A stretch of 64,000 bases of DNA, taken from NCBI GenBank assembly GCA_001724025.1, contig MEDJ01000019.1, forward strand, positions 220,359-284,358, written 5' to 3'. Shown piece after piece: positions 53,160 through 60,676 of the stretch. A program made the position numbers and the translations under genes. Each line of letters starts with the position of its first letter. Position 1 is the stretch's first letter. This DNA is from Acidobacteria bacterium SCN 69-37 (GTDB lineage: Bacteria > Acidobacteriota > Vicinamibacteria > Vicinamibacterales > SCN-69-37). The notes beneath the pieces are model-generated. The model ran no database searches. It was not told where the DNA came from and saw only the letters and a program-made list of their open reading frames with translations.

Positions 53160-54326
53160 ATGCGCATCTGTCACGTGTCGCCGCACCTGCCGCCCGATCA
53201 GGCGGCCAACGCCCTGCTGCCTGCCCATCTCGGTCGCTGGGCGCACGAGGCCGGGCACACGGTGACGTTCGTGACGCAGGGCAAGGCGCGAACCGGCGCG
53301 CCGGGCGCCCCCTCCGCGGCGGGAGCCGGCCTGCCCGGTCTCGTGCGCGAGACACGGCCGCGCACGTCGTCTTCGTTCCAGCGCTGGCTGCGCATCGACA
53401 CGATCCGCCGGTCGCAATCGATTGCCGCCGCGCTCGACGAGGTGGGGCACGATGCCGATCTGGTGCACCTCCACAGCAACGGCCTGATCGTCGAGGTCGC
53501 CTCCGCGTGGGCTCACCGGCGTGGCAAGTCGGTCGTGTTGACGCTCTACGGCACCGAAATCTGGCATTACCGGCGACGCTGGCCGGTCGATCCGTTCACG
53601 CGCGCCTACACCCGGGCGCACGCCGTGACGTTCTACAGCCAGAAGCTGCTCGACCGCGCCCGCGAACTCGGCCTCGACCGTCCGGGCCTGTCGACGATCT
53701 ACCCGCCCGTCGCTGCCGCCTTCGGCGCCGCCGACGACGACACGCGGGCGAGGCTGCGGGCCGAGCTCGGCATCGCCGAGCCGCGGGTGATCCTCAACGT
53801 CAAGCGCCTGCACCCGCTGGCGGGCCAGCGGCACCTGATCGATGCGTTCGTCGCCATCGCGCGGAGCCGCGGCGACGTGCGGCTGGTGATCTGTGGCACC
53901 GGCGAACTGCGGGCCGAGCTCGAGGCCAGGGCGGCGGCTGCGGGCGTGGCCGCACGGGTGACGTTCACGGGCCTCGTGCCGAACCACGTCGTGGCGCAGT
54001 ATGCGGCGGTGGCGGACGTCTTCGCCCTGCCGTCTGAACTCGAGGCGTTGCCCACGGTTGCCGTCGAGGCGCTGGCCGCCGGCACGCCCGTCGTCTCCAC
54101 CGACCACCCGGGCGGGGTCGAACTGCACGCGCTCTTCGGCGATGACGTGCAGGTGGTGCCGCGCGGAGATGTGACGGGACTTGCGCGTCTGTTGGCGACG
54201 GCTGTCGCCGAGCCGCGCCGGACGCATCCACAGACAGCGGCCCTGGTGACGGCCCGCTTCGGTCCCGCGGCCGTGCGGGACGCGTATCTCGTGATCTACG
54301 AGGCTGTCCTGGCGCGACGCCGGTAG
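53160..54326 (+). CDS. GT4-family glycosyltransferase
   Basis: The 388-residue GT-B enzyme has an N-terminal VSPHLPPDQAANALLP segment, VVLTLYGTEIW, VKRLHPLAGQ and a donor-site region with PSELEALPTVAVEALAAG carrying the EX7E Glu pattern. It acts on lipid-linked glycan in the cytoplasm; sugar and linkage are unknown. A GTG at 53142 overlapping the deacetylase stop is an alternative start, but the protein's conserved N-terminus begins at the ATG at 53160. It is the last gene of the glycan locus. Confidence 0.83.
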   Translation: MRICHVSPHLPPDQAANALLPAHLGRWAHEAGHTVTFVTQGKARTGAPGAPSAAGAGLPGLVRETRPRTSSSFQRWLRIDTIRRSQSIAAALDEVGHDADLVHLHSNGLIVEVASAWAHRRGKSVVLTLYGTEIWHYRRRWPVDPFTRAYTRAHAVTFYSQKLLDRARELGLDRPGLSTIYPPVAAAFGAADDDTRARLRAELGIAEPRVILNVKRLHPLAGQRHLIDAFVAIARSRGDVRLVICGTGELRAELEARAAAAGVAARVTFTGLVPNHVVAQYAAVADVFALPSELEALPTVAVEALAAGTPVVSTDHPGGVELHALFGDDVQVVPRGDVTGLARLLATAVAEPRRTHPQTAALVTARFGPAAVRDAYLVIYEAVLARRR

Positions 54327-54368
54327 CCAACCACCGGTTGCCGGCCGCCCTCCTCACAGAACGCTCCT

Positions 54369-54638
54369 CGGAGCCCCGGGGCTTCAGCCCCGGGGGATCT
54401 CCCTGGGTCTGAAGACCCAGGGCTCCGAAGATCGGCGACCGGCCACCGGCTGCCCTCCTCCCGGAACGCCCTTCGGAGCCCCGGGGCTTCAGCCCCGGGG
54501 GGACCTCCCTGGGTCTGAAGACCCAGGGCTCCGAAGATCGGCGATCGGCCACCGGCCACCCTCCTCTCGGAGCGCCCGTCGGATCCCCGGGGCTTCAGCC
54601 CCGGGGGATCTCCCTGGGTCTGAAGACCCAGGGTTCCA
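54369..54638. repeat. triplicated two-hairpin repeat (copies C1-C3)
   Basis: C1 (54369-54427), C2 (54474-54533) and C3 (54580-54638) each have outer arms CGGAGCCC and GGGCTCCG (diverged in C3), a stem with a GGGGCTTCAGCCCC core and a stem with a CTGGGTCTGAAGACCCAG core. Spacers are also related, so the array grew by tandem duplication. Confidence 0.9.
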
Positions 54639-54660
54639 TCCCGCCGCCCGCCGCCCGCAG

Positions 54661-54666
54661 TATCCT
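54661..54666 (+). promoter_or_regulatory. -10-like TATCCT, leaderless yqeY start
   Basis: TATCCT ends 6 nt before the ATG at 54673 and no Shine-Dalgarno sequence is present. Confidence 0.45.
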
Positions 54667-54672
54667 GTCCTC

Positions 54673-55125
54673 ATGCCCACACTGCTCGAACAGGTCACGC
54701 ACGACATCGCCGATGCCATGAAGCGGAAGGACCAGGCGGCGCTGGGACCGCTCCGTATGCTGAAGGCAGCGCTCATGAACCGCGAGGTCGAGAAAAAGAA
54801 GGCGCTCGACGAGGCGGAGTCGATCCAGGTGGTCAACTCGCTCGTCAAGCAGCGGCGTGACGCGGCCGAGCAGTTCCGGGCCGGCGGTCGCCCTGAACTG
54901 GCCGACAGGGAGCAGGCCGAAATCGTCTTCCTCCAGCGCTACCTGCCGCCTGCCGCCGACGAGGCCACCATCGCGTCCGCGATCGACGCTGCCATCGCCG
55001 AAACCGGGGCCGCCGGGCCGAAGGACATGGGCAAGGTGATGAAGGCCGTCACGGCCAGACTGGCAGGCCTCTCGGTCGACGGCCGGGCGGTCAGCGACGC
55101 GGTGAAGAAAAAACTCGCGGGCTGA
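54673..55125 (+). CDS. yqeY: GatB/YqeY-domain protein
   Basis: This 150-residue cytoplasmic protein is the free-standing YqeY form of the tail domain found in the GatB subunit of tRNA amidotransferases. It has the helical N-terminus LEQVTHDIADAMKRKDQAAL, LVKQRRDAAEQF and LPPAADEATI, then PKDMGKVMKAVTARLAG. The family is probably tRNA-associated but its exact role is unclear. It is followed by a strong intrinsic terminator. Confidence 0.9.
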   Translation: MPTLLEQVTHDIADAMKRKDQAALGPLRMLKAALMNREVEKKKALDEAESIQVVNSLVKQRRDAAEQFRAGGRPELADREQAEIVFLQRYLPPAADEATIASAIDAAIAETGAAGPKDMGKVMKAVTARLAGLSVDGRAVSDAVKKKLAG

Positions 55126-55345
55126 CGAGGCCGGCCAAACCATTTCGGGCGACCGGCGTCTAACGCTAGTGAAGGCACGAAAGCCTCTCATCCATCCTCC
55201 GGGCAGGGGCCTCAATCGCAGGGGTTGAGGCCCCTACTTTTTTCCAGTACGCTCGCACGGCCCGCCCGGGCAGGACGCCCGCGCCGGTGTCCGGCTGTTT
55301 CCACGCACCCATGCGCGCCCCCGGCTTTCCCCCAGCACACGCCCG
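55126..55345. other. intergenic stretch before murJ, possible small RNA
   Basis: No gene is visible. A small AGGC/GCCT hairpin (55173-55186) is followed by a strong terminator (55205-55243). The segment after yqeY could be just a 3' UTR, but the two-stem layout also fits a small RNA. I see no riboswitch consensus. From 55244 to the murJ ATG nothing stands out. Confidence 0.35.
55205..55243 (+). terminator. intrinsic terminator after yqeY
   Basis: AGGGGCCTCAA (55205-55215) pairs perfectly with TTGAGGCCCCT (55225-55235) around a 9-nt loop, and a run of six T follows at 55238-55243. This is the clearest Rho-independent terminator in the window. Confidence 0.9.
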
Positions 55346-56914
55346 ATGAGCGGCGGCCGACTCGCGCGGTCAGCCGGCCTGGTCGGCGTGGCGACGCTGA
55401 CCAGTCGCCTGCTCGGCCTCATCCGGGACGTCGTCCAGAGCGCCTATTTCGGCACGGGGACCGCGGCTGATGCGTTTGGCGTGGCCACGCGCCTGCCGAC
55501 GCTCCTGCGCGACCTCTTTGCCGAGGGCGCGATGAGTGCCGCGTTCGTCCCGACGTTCACGCGCCACCTCGAACGCCAGGGGCGCGACTCGGCCTTCCGC
55601 CTCGCCGCGCAGGTCATCAACGGCCTGCTGGTGATCACGGGCGTGCTGGTCGTACTCGGCATCCTCCTGGCCGGGCCGCTGGTCGCCTACTACGCCCCGG
55701 GATTCGAGGACGCCAAGCGCGATCTCACGGTCCTGCTGACGCAGATCAACATGCCGTTCCTCACGCTCATCGCGCTGGCCGCGGCGTTGATGGGCATGTT
55801 GAACGGCCTGCGCCGGTTCTTCGTGCCGGCCATGTCGCCGGCCCTGCTCAACGTCTGCTTCATCGCCTGCACGGCCATCCTCACGCCGCTCTTCACGACG
55901 ATGGGGATCGAGCCGGCCCTGGCGCTGTCGATCGGCATGCTGACGGGCGGTGTCGCGCAGATCCTGGTGCAGGTACCGACGCTCTGGCGGCTCGGCTACC
56001 GGCACCAGTGGGTGCTCGACGCGAAGGATCCGGGCGTGCGCGAGGTGCTGCTGCTCATGGGCCCGGGCACGATTGGCGTGGCGGCCGCGCAGGTGAACCT
56101 GTTCGTCAACACGGTCCTGGCCACCGGGCACGACGGGGCGGTGTCGGCGCTCCAGTACGCGTTCCGGATGATCTACATGCCGATCGGCATCATCGGCGTC
56201 TCGATTGCGACGGCGGCGGTGCCGCAGATCGCGCGCCGCGCGGCCGACCTCGACTACGACGGCATGCGCACGACGCTCTCGTGGGGCATCCGGCTGATGC
56301 TCATGCTGAGTGTGCCCGCCACTGTCGGACTGATGGTGCTGTCGACCCCGATCATCGAGCTCATCTTCGAACGGGGCCAGTTCACGCTCGACTCGACGCG
56401 CCTGGTTGCCGAAGCCCTCCTGTTCTACGCGCCCGGCATCGTCGGCTACTCGGTGGTGAAGATCGCGTCGCCGTGCTTCTACGCGCTGCAGGATGCGCGG
56501 ACGCCGATCCGCATCAGCCTGATCACGATTACCGCGAACCTGGTGCTCAACCTCGTGCTCGATGCGTGGATGGGCTTCACGGGCCTGGCGCTCGGCACCG
56601 CGATTGCCGCGAACCTGAATGCCGGCCTGCTGCTCGTGGCGCTGTCGCGCCGAATCGGCGGTGTCGACGGGCGGCGGCTGGGTCTGTCGCTGGCGAAGAT
56701 CGGCCTCGCATCGCTGCTGATGGGCCTGGCCGCGTGGAGCGGCGAACGCTGGCTGCGCGATCTCCTGCCGGGCGACGGCCTCGTCGTGCGCGGCGTGCGG
56801 GTGTTCACGGCGATTGGCGGCAGCGTCGGGGTGCTCGCCGCGGCGGCGTGGATCCTGCGCCTCGAGGAATTCAACCAGGCCCTCGGCCGGATCCGCGCGA
56901 AGATCGGTCGTTAG
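55346..56914 (+). CDS. murJ: lipid II flippase MurJ
   Basis: The 522-residue MOP-superfamily protein moves lipid II across the inner membrane for peptidoglycan synthesis. It has about 14 membrane helices and MurJ signatures: LTSRLLGLIRDVV and the GTGTAADAFGVATRLP region at the N-terminus, ALQYAFRMIYMPIGI in the middle and FYALQDARTPI later. It completes the lipid II pathway encoded by the dcw cluster. No Shine-Dalgarno sequence precedes the ATG at 55346. Its stop codon TAG runs into the terminal repeat of a 156-bp element. Confidence 0.93.
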   Translation: MSGGRLARSAGLVGVATLTSRLLGLIRDVVQSAYFGTGTAADAFGVATRLPTLLRDLFAEGAMSAAFVPTFTRHLERQGRDSAFRLAAQVINGLLVITGVLVVLGILLAGPLVAYYAPGFEDAKRDLTVLLTQINMPFLTLIALAAALMGMLNGLRRFFVPAMSPALLNVCFIACTAILTPLFTTMGIEPALALSIGMLTGGVAQILVQVPTLWRLGYRHQWVLDAKDPGVREVLLLMGPGTIGVAAAQVNLFVNTVLATGHDGAVSALQYAFRMIYMPIGIIGVSIATAAVPQIARRAADLDYDGMRTTLSWGIRLMLMLSVPATVGLMVLSTPIIELIFERGQFTLDSTRLVAEALLFYAPGIVGYSVVKIASPCFYALQDARTPIRISLITITANLVLNLVLDAWMGFTGLALGTAIAANLNAGLLLVALSRRIGGVDGRRLGLSLAKIGLASLLMGLAAWSGERWLRDLLPGDGLVVRGVRVFTAIGGSVGVLAAAAWILRLEEFNQALGRIRAKIGR

Positions 56915-57069
56915 GGCCCGTCAGGAAATCCCTCACGCCTTTGGGGCGTCGAGACGCCCGGCTGGCCAGGCGCGACGACCGAGAATACCCGGCGTATTTG
57001 AGGGAGGAGCAACGCCGCCAGGCGGGATGGATCGGCGGCCCAACGCGTCAGGGATTTCCTGGCGGGCCC
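56914..57069. repeat. 156-bp element with 25-bp terminal inverted repeats (MITE-like)
   Basis: The ends 56914-56938 and 57045-57069 match at 23 of 25 positions as inverted repeats (GGGCCCG, then CAGGAAATCCCT and ACGC). Inside is a perfect GGGCGTC/GACGCCC stem (56944-56959). There is no coding capacity, so it looks like a non-autonomous mobile element or a large structured repeat. Its left end contributes the last base of the murJ stop codon. Confidence 0.75.
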
Positions 57070-57088
57070 TTGGTCCCGGCGTCCTTGC

Positions 57089-57094
57089 TAGGAT
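57089..57094 (+). promoter_or_regulatory. extended -10 (TGC-TAGGAT), leaderless rhomboid start
   Basis: TAGGAT, preceded by TGC, ends exactly 6 nt before the GTG at 57101, with no Shine-Dalgarno sequence. Confidence 0.5.
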
Positions 57095-57100
57095 GGGCGC

Positions 57101-57850
57101 GTGCGCCCGTTCCCCTCCACGTCCGGTGTCTCGTTCGGTCCCGGGCCCATCACCCCGGCCGTCAAGCTGATCATCATCGCGAACCTCGTGCTGTTCGTGC
57201 TGACGCTCGTCGCGCCGGGCACCGTGATCGGCCTGCTCGGCCTGAACCCGTCGCTGCTGGTCGAGCACGCGCAGGTCTGGCGGCTGGTGACGTACCTGTT
57301 CGTGCACTCGGCCGCGTCGCTGGGCCACATCCTGTTCAACATGCTCGCGGTCTGGATGTTCGGTGTCGAGCTCGAACGCCGCTGGGGCACGCCCTTCTTC
57401 CTGAAGTACTACTTCGTCTGCGGTGTGGGCGCCGGTGTCTGCACGGTGCTCGCGTCACTGCTGCCCTTCCAGATCACGGCGCCGCTCTACACCACGACGA
57501 CGATCGGCGCATCGGGGGCGGTCTACGGCCTGCTGATGGCCTGGGCGCTGATCTTCCCGCACCGCGAAATTCTGTTCATGTTCATCTTCCCGCTGAAGGC
57601 GCGGGTGTTCGTGCTGATCGTCGGCGCCATCGCGTTCCTGTCGGCGCTGACGGCCAGCGGCGGACCTGTGGCGAGCCTCGCGCACCTGGGCGGTCTGCTC
57701 GCGGGCTGGCTCTACCTCCAGGGCCCGCGCGGCTTCGTGCTCGAACTGCGCCGCCAGGTCGCCCGTCGCCGCATGGAACGGCTGCGCCGCCGCTTCAACG
57801 TCCACAAGGGCGGCAAGGACTATTGGGGAGGAGATGGGCGGGTGCACTGA
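57101..57850 (+). CDS. rhomboid-family intramembrane serine protease
   Basis: The 249-residue protein has six predicted helices and the rhomboid catalytic layout: HILFN (76-80, His and Asn of the oxyanion region), GASG with nucleophile Ser138 and AHLGGLLAG with His195 as the dyad partner. It would cleave membrane proteins within the bilayer; the substrate is unknown. The C-terminus (about 210-249) is a basic cytoplasmic tail. It starts at a GTG that follows an extended -10 by 6 nt. Confidence 0.9.
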   Translation: MRPFPSTSGVSFGPGPITPAVKLIIIANLVLFVLTLVAPGTVIGLLGLNPSLLVEHAQVWRLVTYLFVHSAASLGHILFNMLAVWMFGVELERRWGTPFFLKYYFVCGVGAGVCTVLASLLPFQITAPLYTTTTIGASGAVYGLLMAWALIFPHREILFMFIFPLKARVFVLIVGAIAFLSALTASGGPVASLAHLGGLLAGWLYLQGPRGFVLELRRQVARRRMERLRRRFNVHKGGKDYWGGDGRVH

Positions 57851-57854
57851 CGTG

Positions 57855-57971
57855 GAAGTCAGAAGTGAGAAGTTCGAAGTAAGAAGTGCGGAAAACTCTG
57901 AATTTCGAAGTTCGAACTTCGAAGTTCAAACTTGCCCGCCTTCTTACTTCGAACTTCTCACTTCTGACTTC
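57855..57971. repeat. 117-bp element with perfect 32-bp inverted arms and an inner 20-bp palindrome
   Basis: The arms 57855-57886 and 57940-57971 are perfect 32-bp inverted repeats. The left arm reads as 7-nt units GAAGTCA, GAAGTGA, GAAGTTC, GAAGTAA, GAAG(TGC). In the loop, 57904-57923 is itself a perfect 20-bp palindrome (TTCGAAGTTC and its complement). The element is AT-richer than its surroundings and lies between convergent rhomboid and cupin genes. The cupin reading frame ends inside the right arm. Confidence 0.9.
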
Positions 57972-58285
57972 ATCACGGTCGTCATGTTCAGCACGAACGC
58001 ATCGTCGAGCACTTCGGCCTGGTGCGGGGTGCCGGCCGGGACGACGAGGAGGTCACCTTCGCGGAGCGTGGCGTCATCGGTGGGCGTGACGACGCGGATG
58101 ACACCTTGGAGGACGTAGAGCAGAATTTCGCCATCGTGTGCATGGACGGGCACCTTCGTGCCCTTCTTGAAATACGCCTGGGTGAGCTGCAGGTCCTCGC
58201 CTCCCAGCGTTTTCCTGGCGACCATGTCGGTCACCTTGTCGAGCGGGACGTCGTCCCAGCGATGGCGGACAATCCGTGGGGTCAT
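57944..58285 (-). CDS. small cupin-domain protein
   Basis: The 113-residue protein is a single cupin barrel with motif 1 VPVHAHDGEILLYVLQG (His, His, Glu metal ligands) and motif 2 EGDLLVVPAGTPHQAEV (His). Such proteins bind a metal or small ligand; no reaction can be named. The last eight or so residues (KSEVRSSK) are encoded by the palindromic repeat, so the stop codon comes from that element. The start is the ATG at 58285. It is divergent from the E1 gene over a shared TATAAT region. Confidence 0.85.
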   Translation of the reverse strand: MTPRIVRHRWDDVPLDKVTDMVARKTLGGEDLQLTQAYFKKGTKVPVHAHDGEILLYVLQGVIRVVTPTDDATLREGDLLVVPAGTPHQAEVLDDAFVLNMTTVMKSEVRSSK

Positions 58286-58300
58286 TGTGAAGTGTCGAGG

Positions 58301-58308
58301 AGTATAAT
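58301..58308. promoter_or_regulatory. overlapping divergent -10 elements (cupin / E1 gene)
   Basis: TATAAT at 58303-58308 reads toward the E1 gene; TATACT at 58306-58301 on the minus strand reads toward the cupin gene. The hexamers share four base pairs. The cupin transcript would have a leader of only about 8 nt. Confidence 0.6.
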
Positions 58309-58355
58309 CTGGCGGTTGCAGGGGCGTCAGAGAGGACCGGAGGGGTTGTTGCCGG

Positions 58356-60509
58356 ATGAAGACCAGTACGCTGTCACGACGAGCCGCCACCCCGGGATCT
58401 CCGGCCGCCGATCTGGCCACCATCGCTCCTGACGTCCTGACGCGCGACGATCTGGTCCGGATCTATCGTCTGATGCTGCTGTCGCGGCGCATCGACGACA
58501 AAGAGATCCAGCTCAAGAACCAGAGTCAGCTGTTCTTCCAGATCAGCGGCGCGGGCCACGAGGCGATCCTCGTGGCCGCGGGCCTGGTGCTGCGCGCGGG
58601 CCACGACTGGTTCTATCCCTACTATCGCGATCGCGCCCTGTGCCTGACGCTGGGCATGACGCCGCGCGAGATGTTCCTCGCCGGTGTCGGTTCGTCGGAC
58701 GATCCGACGAGCGGCGGCCGGCAGATGCCGTCGCACTGGGGCGATCCGGCACGACACATCGTGTCGCAGTCGAGCGCCACGGGGACGCAGTGCCTGCACG
58801 CGGTCGGCTGTGCCGAAGCCGGCCTGCTCTACGAGCGGCTGACGGACATCCCGGATCGACACGCGCGGTTCCGCGCCGACGAGGTCGTCTACGTGTCGGT
58901 CGGCGACGGTGCGACGAGCGAGGGCGAGTTCTGGGAATCGCTCAACGTCTCGTGCCTGCGCCGCCTGCCGGTGCTCTTCGTCGTCGAGGACAACGGCTTC
59001 GCGATCTCGACGCCCGTCGAGGTCCAGACCTCCGGCGGCAGCATCTCGCGGCTGGTCGAGTCGTTCCCGGATCTGAAGATCATCCGCTGCGATGGCACCG
59101 ATGTGATTGCCAGCCATCGAGCCATGTCGGACGCCGCGGCCTGGTGCCGCGCGCGCCGCGGTCCGGCGCTGGTCCACGCCTCGGTCACCCGGCCGTACTC
59201 GCACTCCCACTCGGACGACGAACGGGCCTACAAGTCGGCGCGGGAGCGCGAGGAGGAAGCCGCACGCGATCCGCTGACGAAGCTGGCACGTCTCCTGCTC
59301 GATCGCGGCATCCTGTCGAACGAGCTCGCCGAAATCGCGCACAGCGTGGACCACGAGATCGCCGAGGCCGCCGAGTCTGCGATGAAGGCACCGAAGCCTT
59401 CGCCCTCGACCGTCGGGCAGTACGTCTACTCGCCCACGGTGGATCCGACGTCCCCCGCGTTCGAGACGCCGCTCGATCCGTCGGGGCCGCCGGACACGAT
59501 GGTGGCGGCCATCAACCGCACGCTGAAGGACGAGATGGCGGCCAACCCGCACATCGTGGTCTTCGGCGAGGACGTGGCCGACGCGACGCGCGAGACGCAC
59601 CTCGACGAGGTGCCCGGCAAGGGCGGCGTGTTCAAGGTGACGCTCGGCCTCCAGCGGCAGTTCGGATCGGATCGCGTCTTCAACTCGACGCTCGCCGAAG
59701 CCGCCATCGTCGGCCGCGCGTGCGGCATGGGGACCCGCGGCCTGAAGCCGGTGGTCGAGATCCAGTTCTTCGATTACATCTGGCCGGCGATGATGCAGCT
59801 CCGCGACGAGATTTCCATGCTGCGGTACCGGTCGAACAACGCGTTCGCGTGCCCGATGGTCGTGCGCGTGGCGATTGGCGGGTACCTGCGCGGCGGCTCG
59901 ATCTATCACAGCCAGTCGGGCGAGAGCATCTTCGCGCACTGCCCCGGGCTGCGCGTCGTCTATCCCTCGACGGCGCAGGACGCGGCCGGCCTGCTCCGCA
60001 CGGCCATCCGCAGCGACGACCCGGTCCTGTTCCTCGAGCACAAGCACCTGTACCGGCAGACCTACAACAAGGGCCCGTATCCCGGTGCGGACTACATGGT
60101 GCCGTTCGGGTCGTCGGCCGTACGGCGCGAGGGCACCGACGTCGTGGTGATCACGTGGGGCGCGCTCGTGCAGCGCTCGCTCGTGGCTGCCCAGCAGGCC
60201 GAGAAGGCCGGCGTGAGCGTGATGGTCGTGGACCTGCGCACGATTGCGCCGTTCGACTGGGCCGGCATCGCGGCCGCGGTCAGACGCACGAACCGCGTGG
60301 TGATCGCGCACGAAGATCAGCTGACGTGCGGCTTCGGCGCGGAGATTGCCGCGCGCGTCGCGAGCGATCTCTTCGAGCACCTCGACGCACCGGTCCGGCG
60401 CGTGGCCGCGCTCGATACGCCCGTCGCCTACTATCCCGATCTCGAGGACGCGATCCTGCCCGGCTCGGCCGACGTCCTGAACGCCATCCTGGACACCGCG
60501 CGGTACTAG
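58356..60509 (+). CDS. fused E1 alpha/beta 2-oxoacid dehydrogenase (branched-chain type)
   Basis: The 717-residue protein joins the alpha and beta subunits of a thiamine-diphosphate-dependent 2-oxoacid dehydrogenase E1, most like branched-chain 2-oxoacid dehydrogenase. The alpha part has the ThDP motif from [10 protein letters not shown] (183-192) to Asn213 in VVEDNG, with a [12 protein letters not shown] phosphorylation-loop-like segment. The beta part starts near residue 385 (MVAAINRTL) with VVFGEDVAD and ends with the transketolase C-domain. A linker of about 30 residues joins them. No E2 or E3 gene is in the window. Confidence 0.88.
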   Translation: MKTSTLSRRAATPGSPAADLATIAPDVLTRDDLVRIYRLMLLSRRIDDKEIQLKNQSQLFFQISGAGHEAILVAAGLVLRAGHDWFYPYYRDRALCLTLGMTPREMFLAGVGSSDDPTSGGRQMPSHWGDPARHIVSQSSATGTQCLHAVGCAEAGLLYERLTDIPDRHARFRADEVVYVSVGDGATSEGEFWESLNVSCLRRLPVLFVVEDNGFAISTPVEVQTSGGSISRLVESFPDLKIIRCDGTDVIASHRAMSDAAAWCRARRGPALVHASVTRPYSHSHSDDERAYKSAREREEEAARDPLTKLARLLLDRGILSNELAEIAHSVDHEIAEAAESAMKAPKPSPSTVGQYVYSPTVDPTSPAFETPLDPSGPPDTMVAAINRTLKDEMAANPHIVVFGEDVADATRETHLDEVPGKGGVFKVTLGLQRQFGSDRVFNSTLAEAAIVGRACGMGTRGLKPVVEIQFFDYIWPAMMQLRDEISMLRYRSNNAFACPMVVRVAIGGYLRGGSIYHSQSGESIFAHCPGLRVVYPSTAQDAAGLLRTAIRSDDPVLFLEHKHLYRQTYNKGPYPGADYMVPFGSSAVRREGTDVVVITWGALVQRSLVAAQQAEKAGVSVMVVDLRTIAPFDWAGIAAAVRRTNRVVIAHEDQLTCGFGAEIAARVASDLFEHLDAPVRRVAALDTPVAYYPDLEDAILPGSADVLNAILDTARY

Positions 60510-60514
60510 AGATG

Positions 60515-60616
60515 CCCCGAGGCTGAAGCCTCGGGGCTCCGACTGACCCGCGCCAGGCGCAGCGCCGGGACGCGCTGATCTGCGCCAGTCGGAGCCCTGG
60601 GGCTTCAGCCCCGGGG
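60515..60616. repeat. palindromic repeat between convergent genes, copy D
   Basis: Stem 1 (CCCCGAGGC/GCCTCGGGG, 60515-60536), then CTCCGACTG (60537-60545) pairing with CAGTCGGAG (60586-60594) around a 40-nt spacer, then a stem with a GGGGCTTCAGCCCC core ending at 60616. It lies between the E1 gene and the convergent outer-membrane protein gene and may stop both transcripts. Confidence 0.85.
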
Positions 60617-60676
60617 AAGAAGTCCCCCGACGGCCAACACCTTGGAAACTCCGATCGGCGCACGCCGCGCCGACGA

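Larger units (their letters stand above)
54327..54672. other. 346-bp intergenic stretch with three tandem repeats
   Basis: No gene is visible. Nearly all of it is three tandem copies (period 105-106 bp) of a unit containing the two-hairpin palindromic repeat and a spacer ending GATCGGCGACCGG or close. It ends with the TATCCT hexamer before yqeY. Confidence 0.8.

Noticed and set aside
19373-54326. Exosortase/PEP-CTERM-type exopolysaccharide locus
   Set aside because: Deacetylase and GNAT genes recall such loci, but no exosortase, PEP-CTERM protein, chain-length (Wzz-type) kinase or outer-membrane Wza protein was seen.
54369-54638. Possible CRISPR array (three regularly spaced repeats)
   Set aside because: Units are about 60 bp double hairpins with period 105-106, the spacers are related to each other, and no cas gene is nearby.
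55128-55200. Possible c-di-GMP (GEMM) riboswitch upstream of murJ
   Set aside because: The AAACC and GGCACGAAAGCC fragments recall GEMM, but the GAAA tetraloop and conserved junction are missing and the terminator belongs to yqeY.
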